DNA of 64,000 nucleotides from Geminicoccaceae bacterium (GCA_028285265.1 JANQPX010000013.1:124001-188000); one strand, 5' to 3'; shown: positions 50,731 through 59,854, counted from the first letter of the stretch. Notes: generated by a model not told the origin, from the letters alone. Made by a program: numbers and translations.

Positions 50731-51489
50731 ATGGACGCGAAAGCTATTCTCGACATTCTTATGCAAAGCGGCATGGGCAAGAGCCAGAATAGACTGCAAC
50801 GGGCGGCCAGCAGCAATAACCCGCTGTTGGATATGGCTGGCTCAATGTTGGGTGGCGGCGGAGGAGGAGCCGGCGGCGGCGCGCTTGGCAATCTTGTCGG
50901 TTCGCTTCTCGGCGGTGGCGGACAGTCGGCTGGCGGTGGTGGTGCGCTCGGCAATTTGGTCGGCTCGCTTCTCGGTGGCGGCGGCGGACAAGCTGCAGGT
51001 GGCGGCCTTGCTGGCGGGCTGATTGGTAGCCTTGCCAAGGCAGCCATGTCGCAAATGGGCGGCGGCGCCTCAGGCGGCGGTGGTTTCGATCTCTCACAAT
51101 TTACCACGGGCCAGATGGACAGCCAGCGCGACGAGAACGACCGAGCCTTGGTCATGATCCGCGCCATGCTCACCGCGGCCAAAGCCGACGGTCAGATCGA
51201 CGCAGGCGAGCAGCAGCGAATTCTCGGTAAGCTCGACGAATCCGGGGCAAACCAGGACATGCGTCAGTTTATTCAAAGCGAGCTGCAAAAGCCGGTCGAC
51301 ATCGAGAGCATTGCTGCCGAAGTCGACTCCCCCCATATGGCTACCGAAGTCTACACCGCATCGCTTTTTGCGATCGATGTCGACACGCCGGGTGAGCAAG
51401 CCTATATGAACAAGCTTGCCTCGCGCCTTGGTTTGCCAGCTACGCTGGTGAAGCAGCTACACGACAGTCTCGAAGTCCGAGGCGCTTAG
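50731..51489 (+). CDS. DUF533 (YebE-like) protein with Gly-rich linker
   Basis: A 252-residue protein. A short N-terminal helix (MDAKAILDILMQSGMGKSQNR) precedes a Gly-rich linker (about 40-118) in which the unit ALGNLVGSLLGGGGG is repeated. The C-terminal TerB-like DUF533 domain (about 128-250) has DRALVMIRAMLTAAKADGQIDAGEQQRIL and TEVYTASLFAIDVDTPGEQAYM with LASRLGLP, the usual DUF533 pattern. Acidic residues in that domain could bind metal. The family is uncharacterised and associated with the inner membrane in E. coli YebE. The ATG follows AGGAG 11 bases upstream. Confidence 0.9.
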   Translation: MDAKAILDILMQSGMGKSQNRLQRAASSNNPLLDMAGSMLGGGGGGAGGGALGNLVGSLLGGGGQSAGGGGALGNLVGSLLGGGGGQAAGGGLAGGLIGSLAKAAMSQMGGGASGGGGFDLSQFTTGQMDSQRDENDRALVMIRAMLTAAKADGQIDAGEQQRILGKLDESGANQDMRQFIQSELQKPVDIESIAAEVDSPHMATEVYTASLFAIDVDTPGEQAYMNKLASRLGLPATLVKQLHDSLEVRGA

Positions 51490-51511
51490 CGCGAGGCGGA
51501 GAAAGTCAGCA

Positions 51512-51540
51512 CCGGAATTGATAGGATTGATCAATTCCGG
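51512..51540. repeat. Perfect 11-bp inverted repeat between the DUF533 and lipoprotein genes
   Basis: CCGGAATTGAT (51512-51522) and ATCAATTCCGG (51530-51540) form a perfect stem with a 7-base loop, 23 bases after the DUF533 stop. There is no T tract, so it may be a terminator of another type or a 3'-end stabilising stem. Confidence 0.5.
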
Positions 51541-51585
51541 CCTGCTGGCAGCGCATCACGAACTGACTGGAGTTTTCACCACGTT

Positions 51586-52194
51586 ATGGAGAACATGACG
51601 ACGAAACGCCTGATGTCGGTCACTGCCGCTGGTTTCCTTTGTCTTGTGTCAGGCTGCTCATCGATTGAAGCGTCCTTCGGCTACAATCCCGAACCACCTG
51701 TCGCCCTGATCGAAGAGGACGCCGAAGGGATCATTATCGGGCAATTTTCAGACAGGCGCGGCTCGCGCACGCACTGGCTCGGCGAAGTTCCTTGGACCTA
51801 CTACTCCGTTGTTTCCGGCATCGAAGCGGAACAGCCGGTTGCCCATATCCTGCGGGATGTGTTCATCGAGGCAGCGGACGACCGAGGTATGCTGAGCGAA
51901 AGCGGCATACCGGCTAGGTATCAGATCTACGGCCAGATGACCCGCCTGGACGGTGATGACGGCGTACCAGCCACCGCGAATATTGATCTCGTGATCCGAT
52001 TGCTCGATCTCGAAGATAACCGGGATGTGTACATCACCGAGCACAAGGTCGAAACATCGGCACCGCCCGAGTCAGGCTATGCCTTTGACCTCGTGGACAT
52101 CGTCGAACGAGCGATCAACCAAGTCGTCGCTCAGTCACTCGACGACCCCAAACTCCGTGCCGTTCTTTTGGGGGAAGAGATCGAGGAGGGCTAG
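51586..52194 (+). CDS. Uncharacterised lipoprotein
   Basis: A 202-residue envelope protein with a lipobox, LVSGC, at about residues 20-24, followed by SSIEASFGYNPEPPVALIEE. The rest is a compact alpha/beta domain with repeated strands (IIGQFSDRRGSRTHWLGEVP, YQIYGQMTRLDGD, ANIDLVIRLLDLEDN) and a C-terminal helix (VDIVERAINQVVAQSLDD). The pattern is like the YajG or ABC-transporter-auxiliary lipoproteins, but this is a similarity of layout only. Start at 51586 or the ATG at 51595. It is downstream of the DUF533 gene. Confidence 0.75.
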   Translation: MENMTTKRLMSVTAAGFLCLVSGCSSIEASFGYNPEPPVALIEEDAEGIIIGQFSDRRGSRTHWLGEVPWTYYSVVSGIEAEQPVAHILRDVFIEAADDRGMLSESGIPARYQIYGQMTRLDGDDGVPATANIDLVIRLLDLEDNRDVYITEHKVETSAPPESGYAFDLVDIVERAINQVVAQSLDDPKLRAVLLGEEIEEG

Positions 52195-52200
52195 GCCGAC

Positions 52201-53421
52201 TTAGGCAGCCCTGGGCTTGCCGCCTTCGGCAAGCACGGCACCGAGATCCTCCAAGCTTGCCAGATTATGGATCGTCCTGAAGTCGTCGACATGTTTGACG
52301 ATGGCGCGTGCGCCTGTTGCGGTCGGCGCATAGCCATCAAACCGCATCAGTGGATTGAGCCAAATGAGACGCCGGCACGACTTTTGAAGGCGTTCCATTG
52401 CCTGGTCCAGACCTTCCCCGGCATCACGATCCAACCCGTCGGTAATCAAGAGAACAAGCGCCCCCTGCCCCAGAACGCGCCTGGACCAGCTACGGTTGAA
52501 GTCATCGAGACAATGGCCGATCCGTGTACCACCGGACCAGTCCTCGACGAGCTCACCAACCTTCGTCAGCGCGATGTCGACATCCCGATAGCGAAGTTGA
52601 CGGGTAATATTGGTGAGCCTTGTTCCGAAGACAAAGCTGAAGACCCGGTCCCGATCATTGGTGATCGCGTGCATGAAATGCACGAGCATGCGCGAGTAAC
52701 GGTCCATCGACCCCGAGATATCAGCGAGAATCACCAGGGGCGGATGCCGCTTCTTGCGCTTCTTCCGAGCCAGGTCAATCACTGCGCCACCGCCTCGTAG
52801 GCTTTGGCGCAACGTCTTTCTCAGATCAACACGTTCCCCTTGAGCATGCGCCATGAAGCGGCGCGTCGGCACAGCCATGATTGGAAGGCGCATCGTCTTG
52901 ATGACCCGTTTGGCGCGCTCGATCTCCTCGGCCGACATGTCCTCAAAGTCCTTGGACTGCAGGATCTCGCGTTCGGAGAAGGTAAGTGTTGCGTCGAGCT
53001 CGATGGTCTGATCCTCGGCGTCCTCCGGCGCTTCACCCTGTCCTGGTTGCTTTTGCGGGCCGAGCGCTTCAGCGAGACGTCGGCTCACCTCGTTCTTCTC
53101 AGGCGCCTCATCCGTCTCGATCTGCGGCAACAGAAGCTGCATCATCTTTTCGAGCAAATCCGGCTTTCGCCAAAAGATGTGGAAGGCCTGATCGAAGAGT
53201 TCCCGCTGATCGCGTCGGTTGACGAAAACGGCATGGAGCGTCCAGTAGAAATCGTCGCGGGTACCGACACCAATGGCTTCGACGGCTTTGATCGCCTCAA
53301 TGACCTTGCCCGGACCGACCGGAAGACCCGCAGCGCGAAGGCAGCGCGCAAAGTGCATAATGTTCGCAACGAAGCGTCCCGGCTCAACCGGCGAACGATC
53401 CGATGTCTCATCGAGATCCAA
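52201..53421 (-). CDS. coxE: VWA-domain CoxE-like protein
   Basis: A 406-residue protein. The N-terminal half is charged and helical, with a Gln/Glu-rich linker (about 130-150). The C-terminal half is a CoxE-type von Willebrand A domain: VILADISGSMDRYSRMLVHF carries the DxSxS metal site, followed by GGTRIGHCLDDF and LVLLITDGLDRDAG. In the Cox system this protein works with the MoxR-type ATPase CoxD to assemble the molybdenum-copper centre of CO dehydrogenase. The gene lies 20 bases after the AAA ATPase gene on the same strand. The structural cox genes are about 28 kb away, so the assignment to that system is probable, not certain. Confidence 0.85.
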   Translation of the reverse strand: MDLDETSDRSPVEPGRFVANIMHFARCLRAAGLPVGPGKVIEAIKAVEAIGVGTRDDFYWTLHAVFVNRRDQRELFDQAFHIFWRKPDLLEKMMQLLLPQIETDEAPEKNEVSRRLAEALGPQKQPGQGEAPEDAEDQTIELDATLTFSEREILQSKDFEDMSAEEIERAKRVIKTMRLPIMAVPTRRFMAHAQGERVDLRKTLRQSLRGGGAVIDLARKKRKKRHPPLVILADISGSMDRYSRMLVHFMHAITNDRDRVFSFVFGTRLTNITRQLRYRDVDIALTKVGELVEDWSGGTRIGHCLDDFNRSWSRRVLGQGALVLLITDGLDRDAGEGLDQAMERLQKSCRRLIWLNPLMRFDGYAPTATGARAIVKHVDDFRTIHNLASLEDLGAVLAEGGKPRAA

Positions 53422-53441
53422 GTCAGCAATACTCCGGTGGG

Positions 53442-54374
53442 TTAGCCCGCTCTTGCAAGATCGGTCTTGACCTCATTCAGCAAGCGCGCCGCTTCGCTAC
53501 CTTGCATCTTAGCGATGTCGTCCTGGTACTTCAGGAGTGTGCCCATGGTATCGTTGATCGTATCGGGATCGAGCTCGAGACGATCCAAGGTCATGAGCGC
53601 CTGGGTCCAATCCAACGTCTCGGCAACGCCCGGCACCTTGAACAGGTCCTCGGCACGCAGCTTTTGCACAAAGCCGACGATTTGTCGGGTCAAGCCTTCG
53701 GCAACTCCCGGGATCCGAGCATTGATGATCGCCATTTCGCGTTCGGCATCGGGATAGTCGACCCAGTGATAAAAGCAGCGACGCTTCAACGCGTCATGGA
53801 TCTCGCGCGTCCGGTTTGATGTGATGATGACAATCGGCCGGCTCGCCGCTCGGATCGTACCGATCTCGGGGATGGTGATCTGAAAGTCTGACAAGATCTC
53901 GAGGAGATAGGCTTCGAACGGCTCGTCCGTGCGATCAAGCTCGTCGATAAGGAGCACAGGTGCGCCGCCGTCGCTGGGCTCTAACGCCTGAAGAAGCGGA
54001 CGTCGGATCAAAAATTGGTCAGCAAAAATGTCGCGTGCCAGCGCCGTCCGATCGGTATCGCCCTCGGCCTCCGCCAGGCGGATCTCCAACATTTGCCTCG
54101 CGTAGTTCCATTCATAAACCGCTGAGCTGACATCCAAGCCTTCATAACACTGCAGGCGGACTAACTTTCGGCCGAGGGTCTCGGAGAGCACCTTCGCAAT
54201 TTCGGTCTTGCCGACGCCAGCCTCGCCCTCGAGGAACAACGGCCGACCGAGCGATAAGGCGAGATAAAGCGCCGTTGCCAACGATCGGTCGGCGACGTAA
54301 TTGCCGGAAGTCAGCGTTTCCAGCATGGCATCGACGCTCGCGATGCCGTTCTTTCCATGGGTCTGGTCGTTCAT
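53442..54374 (-). CDS. coxD: MoxR-type AAA ATPase, CoxD-like
   Basis: A 310-residue ATPase. Walker A is LEGEAGVGKTEIA, Walker B LLIDELDRTDEPFEAYLLEIL, sensor 1 IVIITSNRTREI, and the arginine-finger region DALKRRCFYHWVDYPD. All fit the CoxD branch of the MoxR family. CoxD is a membrane-linked chaperone in the maturation of the CO dehydrogenase active site with CoxE and CoxF. It precedes the CoxE-like gene by 20 bases, which supports a functional pair. No other cox accessory gene (coxF, coxC, coxH) is in the window. Confidence 0.88.
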   Translation of the reverse strand: MNDQTHGKNGIASVDAMLETLTSGNYVADRSLATALYLALSLGRPLFLEGEAGVGKTEIAKVLSETLGRKLVRLQCYEGLDVSSAVYEWNYARQMLEIRLAEAEGDTDRTALARDIFADQFLIRRPLLQALEPSDGGAPVLLIDELDRTDEPFEAYLLEILSDFQITIPEIGTIRAASRPIVIITSNRTREIHDALKRRCFYHWVDYPDAEREMAIINARIPGVAEGLTRQIVGFVQKLRAEDLFKVPGVAETLDWTQALMTLDRLELDPDTINDTMGTLLKYQDDIAKMQGSEAARLLNEVKTDLARAG

Positions 54375-54626
54375 CAGGACGCTCTACGCAGACAGTGTAC
54401 GGGTTCAAGCATGAGCACAGGGAGCGGAAGAAAGGAACCCCGGAACAGGTGGTATGGCACGCGACATGGTGATCCTCGTCGTCCCGACAAGGTCAAACAT
54501 CCGACATCGCTTGATCTCGGGGCCAACACCGCCTCCCCTCGATTGGCGGTCCCAGACGTTGATGAAACCACGTCGCGACCGCCTGTCCTTTCCAGGTCGC
54601 GGCGTCGCCTGCTCGGCTGTGCTGGA

Positions 54627-55208
54627 CTATGATCGAAGTCCGGCAATCGTTCGGGCGACGCGAGCTCCGATGCCCGTGACCGTGGCTTGCTGCCCACTGT
54701 CTTCCAACATGCCGTCGTCGCCAAAGGCCCCGCCTGCGCCGCCAAGGGCATGCTGCTGCGGGATGACCAGGACCCCGACATTGGTCAAGATTTGCCGGAC
54801 ATGCACGAGGCCGCGAAGCCCGCCCAGCCGGCCGGGCGAGGTGCTCATGATACCGGCGACCTTGTCGCGATAGGCGGCGAGGTTCGGCTCATCGCCCTGT
54901 TTGCGCGAAACCCAATCAATCGCGTTTTTAAGAACGGCACTCATGCCGCCATTATACTCCGGCGAGCTGATGAGCAGGCCCTGGTGATCCAGAAACAGCG
55001 CCTTGAGGCGCTGCACGGCCTCCGGTAATCCTTCATTGGCTTCGAGGTCGCCATCATAAAGGGGCATCGGGAAGTCACGAAGATCGATCACCGTGACCTC
55101 GGCACCAGCGGAGCGCGCGCCTTCGGCGGCCACGCGGACCAACTTTTTGTTCCATGATGCTTCACGTGTGCTACCGGCAAAAGCGAGAATTTTCGGGGTG
55201 TTGCTCAT
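54627..55208 (-). CDS. NADPH-dependent FMN reductase family protein
   Basis: A 193-residue flavodoxin-fold enzyme. Seen: the FMN phosphate-binding loop FAGSTREASWNKKLVRVAAEG, DLRDFPMPLYDGDLEAN, SPEYNGGMSAVLKNAIDWVSR (the family's conserved SPEYN) and SPGRLGGLRGLVHVRQIL. It reduces FMN, quinones or azo compounds with NAD(P)H. The start at ATG 55208 is supported by AGGAGAAC immediately upstream; the frame extends to 55427 without support and would overlap the divergent gene. Confidence 0.93.
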   Translation of the reverse strand: MSNTPKILAFAGSTREASWNKKLVRVAAEGARSAGAEVTVIDLRDFPMPLYDGDLEANEGLPEAVQRLKALFLDHQGLLISSPEYNGGMSAVLKNAIDWVSRKQGDEPNLAAYRDKVAGIMSTSPGRLGGLRGLVHVRQILTNVGVLVIPQQHALGGAGGAFGDDGMLEDSGQQATVTGIGARVARTIAGLRS

Positions 55209-55296
55209 CGTTCTCCTGGTCCTGCTTGGATTTTGCCTCATATGATGCTCCAGGGATTTTGCGACAAGCTCACATAGGCCGACGGAGGGTAGAAAA

Positions 55297-56274
55297 GTGA
55301 CGCGAACGCGCAGTGAGGAGATCGAGGCGCGCGCAAGCGTCATTCTCGGAGCCCTGGTGGCGGATGCCGCGGCGATGGGGCTCCACTGGCTGTATGATCC
55401 CGAGCGCATCGCCAGCATTGCCAACAAACAGGAGCCGGTTTTTCTGCCAGCCGAGGGGCGTCATTTCGAAGGCGCCAAAGGGTATTTCGCCCATGCCGGC
55501 AAAGCCGCAGGCGAACTCAGCCAATATGGTGCGACCCTGGCGCTGGTCATGCGGTCACTGATCGCTAGTGGCGGTCAAATCGATGTCCGCGACTATCAGC
55601 GCCGTTTTCTCGCGACCTTCGGCCCAGGCGGCTCTTGGAAAGGCTATATCGATCGACCCACCCGCGGCACGCTCGCCAATTTGGGGGCAGCAATCAGTGA
55701 CGAGACGCCTTTGGTATCGGGTATTGATGACGATCAGATGCCAGCTTTCTCCTGCATCCCTGCCCTGATCGCCGCTGGACCGGAAGCAGACGTGTTAGAA
55801 ACCGACATTGCGACGATGGTTCATGTCACCAACAACAACCCGCTTGCGACGGAGGCTGCCTTGATCAGCACAAGGCTGATCCGTGCTGCCTTGATCGGTG
55901 ACGACCTCGCATCCAGCCTCGAAGCCGAGGCCGAACGCGCTGGCGACGTTTTGCAACCGCTTTTGCGCCAAGCGCTCGCCCAAACCTCAAAGGACAGCGT
56001 GGATATAGCCGGTGAATTCGGTCGCGCTTGCCATGTTCATCAAGGGCTCCCGGTCGTGTTCCACATCGTCAAGACCGCACCGAGCTATGAGAGCGGCATT
56101 CGCGCCAATGTCCTCGCCGGCGGCGACTCCTGCGGTCGATCCATGGTGTTGGGCGCGATGCTCGGCGCACGTTACGGCTTCGGCGGCGAGCGCGGCATCC
56201 CTCTTCCCTGGCTAACCCGTCTTGACGGCGGCGCTCGACTGTTTGACCAGGCCTACGAATTGTCGGCCTTTTAG
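55297..56274 (+). CDS. ADP-ribosylglycohydrolase family protein with altered metal motif
   Basis: A 325-residue all-helical protein of the DraG/ADP-ribosylglycohydrolase fold, closest in look to the crystallin J1 branch. Seen: LGALVADAAAMGLHWLYDPERI near the start and GGDSCGRSMVLGAMLGARYG near the end. In active DraG-type enzymes the corresponding loop is GGDTDTNA, with Asp and Thr residues binding the two metals. Here it reads GGDSCGR, and the N-terminal TDDT motif is not seen, so hydrolase activity is doubtful. The start is GTG 55297 after GGAGGG. It is divergent from the FMN reductase gene. Confidence 0.82.
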   Translation: MTRTRSEEIEARASVILGALVADAAAMGLHWLYDPERIASIANKQEPVFLPAEGRHFEGAKGYFAHAGKAAGELSQYGATLALVMRSLIASGGQIDVRDYQRRFLATFGPGGSWKGYIDRPTRGTLANLGAAISDETPLVSGIDDDQMPAFSCIPALIAAGPEADVLETDIATMVHVTNNNPLATEAALISTRLIRAALIGDDLASSLEAEAERAGDVLQPLLRQALAQTSKDSVDIAGEFGRACHVHQGLPVVFHIVKTAPSYESGIRANVLAGGDSCGRSMVLGAMLGARYGFGGERGIPLPWLTRLDGGARLFDQAYELSAF

Positions 56275-56411
56275 CCGCCTCGTTTGACCGAGGCGGCGTG
56301 CCATGATGTTGATCGCTTGATTCGACGGACTGACGGTACGGTCTTTCGGGATGGGTCAAGATCCCCCGACCTCGGGTACGCAAGCTCGGTCTTAAAGGGA
56401 CGCTTTGGACA

Positions 56412-57455
56412 TCAAAAGACGTCAGGCGTTCGACCCAAGATCTGAGCGAAGCGGGCCCGATAGGGCTCAGACACTTCAGGATTGACCGCCCTGGCCGGTG
56501 GCTTTCCATCAAATAGGTCGATCAATTGTGTCGCCGCATATCGCGCCATATTGGCTCGACTATCGATCGTTACGCCGGCAGTGTGGGGGCTCGCAATCAC
56601 CGTATCAAGCGCAAGAAGCGGGTGATCGGACGGTGGCGGCTCCTTATCCCAGACATCCAGGCCAGCACCTGCAATCTTGCCGGACATCAGCGCACGGGTC
56701 AGAGCCGGTTCGTCGATGATACCGCCGCGGGCCGTTGACACCAAAAGTGCGCCGTCGGGAAGACGGGCGAGTTCGGCTTCTCCTAGCATGCCTTTCGTCT
56801 CGTTGGTCAGCGGGCAGTGGACGGTCAAAATCTCAGCGGCCGAGAGCAGCGCCTCAAAGTCGACAGGTTCAGCTTGCCTCCGGATGATGTCTTCCGGTTC
56901 AACATAAGGATCAAAAGCAAGAACGCGACAATCGAAGACGTCCTTCAAGATGCCTGCCATGCGGCTTCCGATATAACCAAGCCCGATGATGCCAACCGTG
57001 CGTCCTTCAAGGTTGCGCCCAATCAACTCGGTGCGCGCACCCGACCAACCGCGGCGCAGCTTTCGGTCACTCTCACCGATGCGCTTCAAGAGCGAGAGAA
57101 TCATGGCGATCGCATGCTCAGCGACGGCTTCTGCATTACCGCCGGCCTGATTGACCACGAGGACACCCGCGGCCGTGCACGCGTCGACGTCAATCGTGTC
57201 GACACCCGATCCATTGGACGACACGATCAGCAGGTTCGGGCAGTGCTTGAGGAGGCTCGGACCCGCACGAAGGCCCGCCATAACCTCGTCTCGCGCCGGA
57301 ATTTGCTGATAGGCATGCGCATCTTTCAGGACGCCCAATGCCTGATCGATCGCCATGTCTGAAGAGATTTTGACGACCTCGAGTTCGGGCCGTGTTGCCA
57401 AGATATCGTGGGCGTTGGCGGCGGGGAAAGCGTCGAGATAGACGATTTTAGGCAT
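56412..57455 (-). CDS. D-isomer-specific 2-hydroxyacid dehydrogenase
   Basis: A 347-residue NAD(P)-dependent enzyme of the phosphoglycerate/glyoxylate-reductase family. It has the substrate-loop segment LLIVSSNGSGVDTIDVDACTA, the Rossmann motif GRTVGIIGLGYIGSRMAGIL, the active Arg in VSTARGGIIDEPAL, Glu in GLDVWDKEPPPSDHPLLALD and His in VIASPHTAGVT. Substrate is unknown; the family covers glycerate, glyoxylate and other 2-oxo acids. I start at ATG 57455, though a TTG at 57470 overlaps the stop of the GH2 gene upstream. The pair is probably one transcript. Confidence 0.92.
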   Translation of the reverse strand: MPKIVYLDAFPAANAHDILATRPELEVVKISSDMAIDQALGVLKDAHAYQQIPARDEVMAGLRAGPSLLKHCPNLLIVSSNGSGVDTIDVDACTAAGVLVVNQAGGNAEAVAEHAIAMILSLLKRIGESDRKLRRGWSGARTELIGRNLEGRTVGIIGLGYIGSRMAGILKDVFDCRVLAFDPYVEPEDIIRRQAEPVDFEALLSAAEILTVHCPLTNETKGMLGEAELARLPDGALLVSTARGGIIDEPALTRALMSGKIAGAGLDVWDKEPPPSDHPLLALDTVIASPHTAGVTIDSRANMARYAATQLIDLFDGKPPARAVNPEVSEPYRARFAQILGRTPDVF

Positions 57456-57463
57456 GATGGTGG

Positions 57464-59236
57464 CTACCAATCCTCGCGATAGAAGCGTTGTAACGCCGTG
57501 AAGGCAAGCTTCTTCGTTTCTTTATCCTTATCGATCAGCCCCTTTCGATTATAGCCATGTTGAAAGCTATTTTTCCGGCGCTCTGTCCGAAAATCATACA
57601 GGATCCAGGGGCAAAACCCCTTCACAGCATCGATCCCGGCGATCGTCTTGAATTGAGCTTCATAGCAGGCGAGCATCTGATCTTCCGAAAAGAGGGCACC
57701 TTGGTTGCTGCGTCGCCCAGCAGGCGCATCAGCACCTGTTTCGGTGATCACCAAGGGGCGATCCAAATCATAGTGCTCGCCGATCGCCTCCAAATCGGCA
57801 AAATCGGGATCGTACCAACCATAATACTCATTGATTCCGACCAGATCGAGATGGGCAGCAAGCCGATCCTCAACCGTTCTGGCGGTTTGATTGACAAGGC
57901 AGGCCGCCGCGACAAGGCGCGTGGGATCGATGTGCCGTGCGGTCTCGGTCAGACGCCGCATGAAGGCGAGCCGCGCATCCGTGTCGGCATTTTCGTTACC
58001 CACCCCCCAGGCCACGACCGAGGCGCGGTTGCGATCCCGCAAAATGAGCTCACGAAGCTGATTGTCAGCGTCAGCAAACGTCGCGTCGTTGTCGAAGGCA
58101 ATCGACCAGTAGACGGGGATTTCCTCCCAAAGGAGGAGACCGATCTCGTCGGCCAACTCTGCCGCGTGTTCATGGTGGGGATAGTGAGCCAGGCGCATGA
58201 AATTGCAGCCGAGTTCTTTGGCGTGGGCAAAGCGACGGCGAAGATCGTCGTCATGGCTGACACGGCCCAAAGCGTGATCATCCTCATGGACACAAATACC
58301 TCGGAACCTGATGGGCTCGCCATTTAAAAGAATGGTCTGTCCATCAGTCTTGATCTCTCGAAAGCCGACTGTCTCCGATACGGTATCGTCGCCAAACCGA
58401 GCTTTGGCGGCATAGAGCCGAGGATGGTCCGGGCTCCAGAGTTCAGGAGCTGCAGCCAAGGTCATGGCCGCCTGCCCCCTGATGACCGGGAGGCGTCGAT
58501 CGATACCGAGCTCAGGCATCGAGAACTCGATCTCGCCATCGACCTCATCCGAAAGCTCGATGCTGACACCGATATGATCGAATTGACCGTTCGGCACGAG
58601 GTACAGGAAAAAATCCTTAATGAACAGTTCGGGCAGACGGATTAGCTCGATATCGCGGAAGACGCCGCCATAGTTGAACCAGTCGGTATGACGCATCGGC
58701 ACCCGCACAAGATTGCGCTCGTTGTTGACGCACAAGAACAGCCAGTTCTCCGCCTGGAGCTGCTCGGTGAGTTCGACGAAGAATGGCGTCGAGCCGCCGT
58801 AATGATTACCGAGAAATCGTCCGTTTAAGAAAATCTTGGTGTCGTAATTGGCAGCCCCGATACGCAAAAAGACGCGTTCGCTTGGACGCTCCGCCACATA
58901 GGGAAAATGACGGCCGTACCAAGCGCTGCCTTCATAGTGAAAATTCTCAGGCCTGCCGACATTCCAGCATGACGGCACCTCAGCGGTCTCACCATTCCAA
59001 ACGTCGTAGTCCCAAGGCGCGATTCGCCCCTCGATCGGCAGGTGGCAGTCCTTGTACCAATGCTGCCGAAGACCGGTGTCGCAGCGGTCCGTGGTGAAGG
59101 TCCATGTTCCATTCAATGATTGTACCGGCCGATGACGTGTGAAAATCATGCCATCGCTATTAAGGTTTTGGCGATTGAACGCACGATCGTAATCTTCATC
59201 ATGCAGAGGCGCTTGGGCATTCGAAGCTTCCACCAT
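57464..59236 (-). CDS. Glycoside hydrolase family 2 protein (beta-glucuronidase-like)
   Basis: A 590-residue enzyme with the three domains of GH2: sugar-binding (about 30-190, with SLNGTWTFTTDRCDTG and SAWYGRHFPY), Ig-like (about 190-285, ending in FREIKTDGQTILLNGEPIRF), and the TIM barrel (about 285-590). The acid/base Glu is in VVAWGVGNENAD and the nucleophile Glu in LVITETGADA. The HEDDHALGRVSHDDDL and NFMRLAHYPHHEHAAELADE segments are typical of beta-glucuronidase and related enzymes. It has no signal peptide. It overlaps or abuts the 2-hydroxyacid dehydrogenase gene, so a sugar-acid pathway is suggested. Confidence 0.9.
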   Translation of the reverse strand: MVEASNAQAPLHDEDYDRAFNRQNLNSDGMIFTRHRPVQSLNGTWTFTTDRCDTGLRQHWYKDCHLPIEGRIAPWDYDVWNGETAEVPSCWNVGRPENFHYEGSAWYGRHFPYVAERPSERVFLRIGAANYDTKIFLNGRFLGNHYGGSTPFFVELTEQLQAENWLFLCVNNERNLVRVPMRHTDWFNYGGVFRDIELIRLPELFIKDFFLYLVPNGQFDHIGVSIELSDEVDGEIEFSMPELGIDRRLPVIRGQAAMTLAAAPELWSPDHPRLYAAKARFGDDTVSETVGFREIKTDGQTILLNGEPIRFRGICVHEDDHALGRVSHDDDLRRRFAHAKELGCNFMRLAHYPHHEHAAELADEIGLLLWEEIPVYWSIAFDNDATFADADNQLRELILRDRNRASVVAWGVGNENADTDARLAFMRRLTETARHIDPTRLVAAACLVNQTARTVEDRLAAHLDLVGINEYYGWYDPDFADLEAIGEHYDLDRPLVITETGADAPAGRRSNQGALFSEDQMLACYEAQFKTIAGIDAVKGFCPWILYDFRTERRKNSFQHGYNRKGLIDKDKETKKLAFTALQRFYREDW

Positions 59237-59413
59237 CACCGCAGTACTTTCCTGGTTTGCCGTTGGCTTGATGGGGACGTTCTACCCAAAACCAGCCGTG
59301 GTTCAACGCCTGGACCGGGGTAATCGCTGAATTCTGAACAATCCAGAGCACCCGATACCAGCTGGCTTTCCAGGACAGCCTTCCCATATCTTCGAAGGAA
59401 GGAGAACCACGCC

Positions 59414-59854
59414 ATGTCAACGCTCATGCGCGCCCTGCCATGGTCTCGACCCATTGTCGTCACGCTGATCGGATTGCTGTGTGCCAGTTGCGATCAGTAT
59501 TGGCGTGATAGTGGGATCTGGGATATCGGCGAGCATCGGGGCGTGCTCCTGGATATCAGCAACTATTATCACCGCCACGCGAGAGAAGAGAACGGACGCT
59601 GCATATCACCCTATATCGACGGCGTTACCGAGGCCGCGGTGTATGATGTCAGCGACGACGTGATCGATGTCTATCTTCGCTACCGCTATCGTGACTTTTT
59701 GAATGATGGCGATGACGATTGTGATCCGAAGCGTCGTCCGCTGCGCTGTACCATCATGCGCGAGTGCCACGGCTATGCGGCCCGAGACTTTAGGATTGAG
59801 ATAACGGAAAGCGGTTATGATGTCGTCGAGATGAGCAGAAGCCGGCGTCGATAA
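59414..59854 (+). CDS. Uncharacterised Cys-rich lipoprotein-like protein
   Basis: A 146-residue exported protein of no named family. A hydrophobic N-terminus (IVVTLIGLLCASC) may be a lipoprotein signal, but the lipobox is imperfect (C-A-S-C, with Cys at -3). The mature part has four or more further cysteines (NGRCISP, DDDCDPKRRPLRCTIMRECHG), alternating Asp and Arg patches and a tyrosine-rich stretch (NYYHRHAREENG). Disulfide bonds are likely in the periplasm. Neighbours offer no clue. The start at 59414 follows a GGAGAACC segment. Confidence 0.6.
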   Translation: MSTLMRALPWSRPIVVTLIGLLCASCDQYWRDSGIWDIGEHRGVLLDISNYYHRHAREENGRCISPYIDGVTEAAVYDVSDDVIDVYLRYRYRDFLNDGDDDCDPKRRPLRCTIMRECHGYAARDFRIEITESGYDVVEMSRSRRR

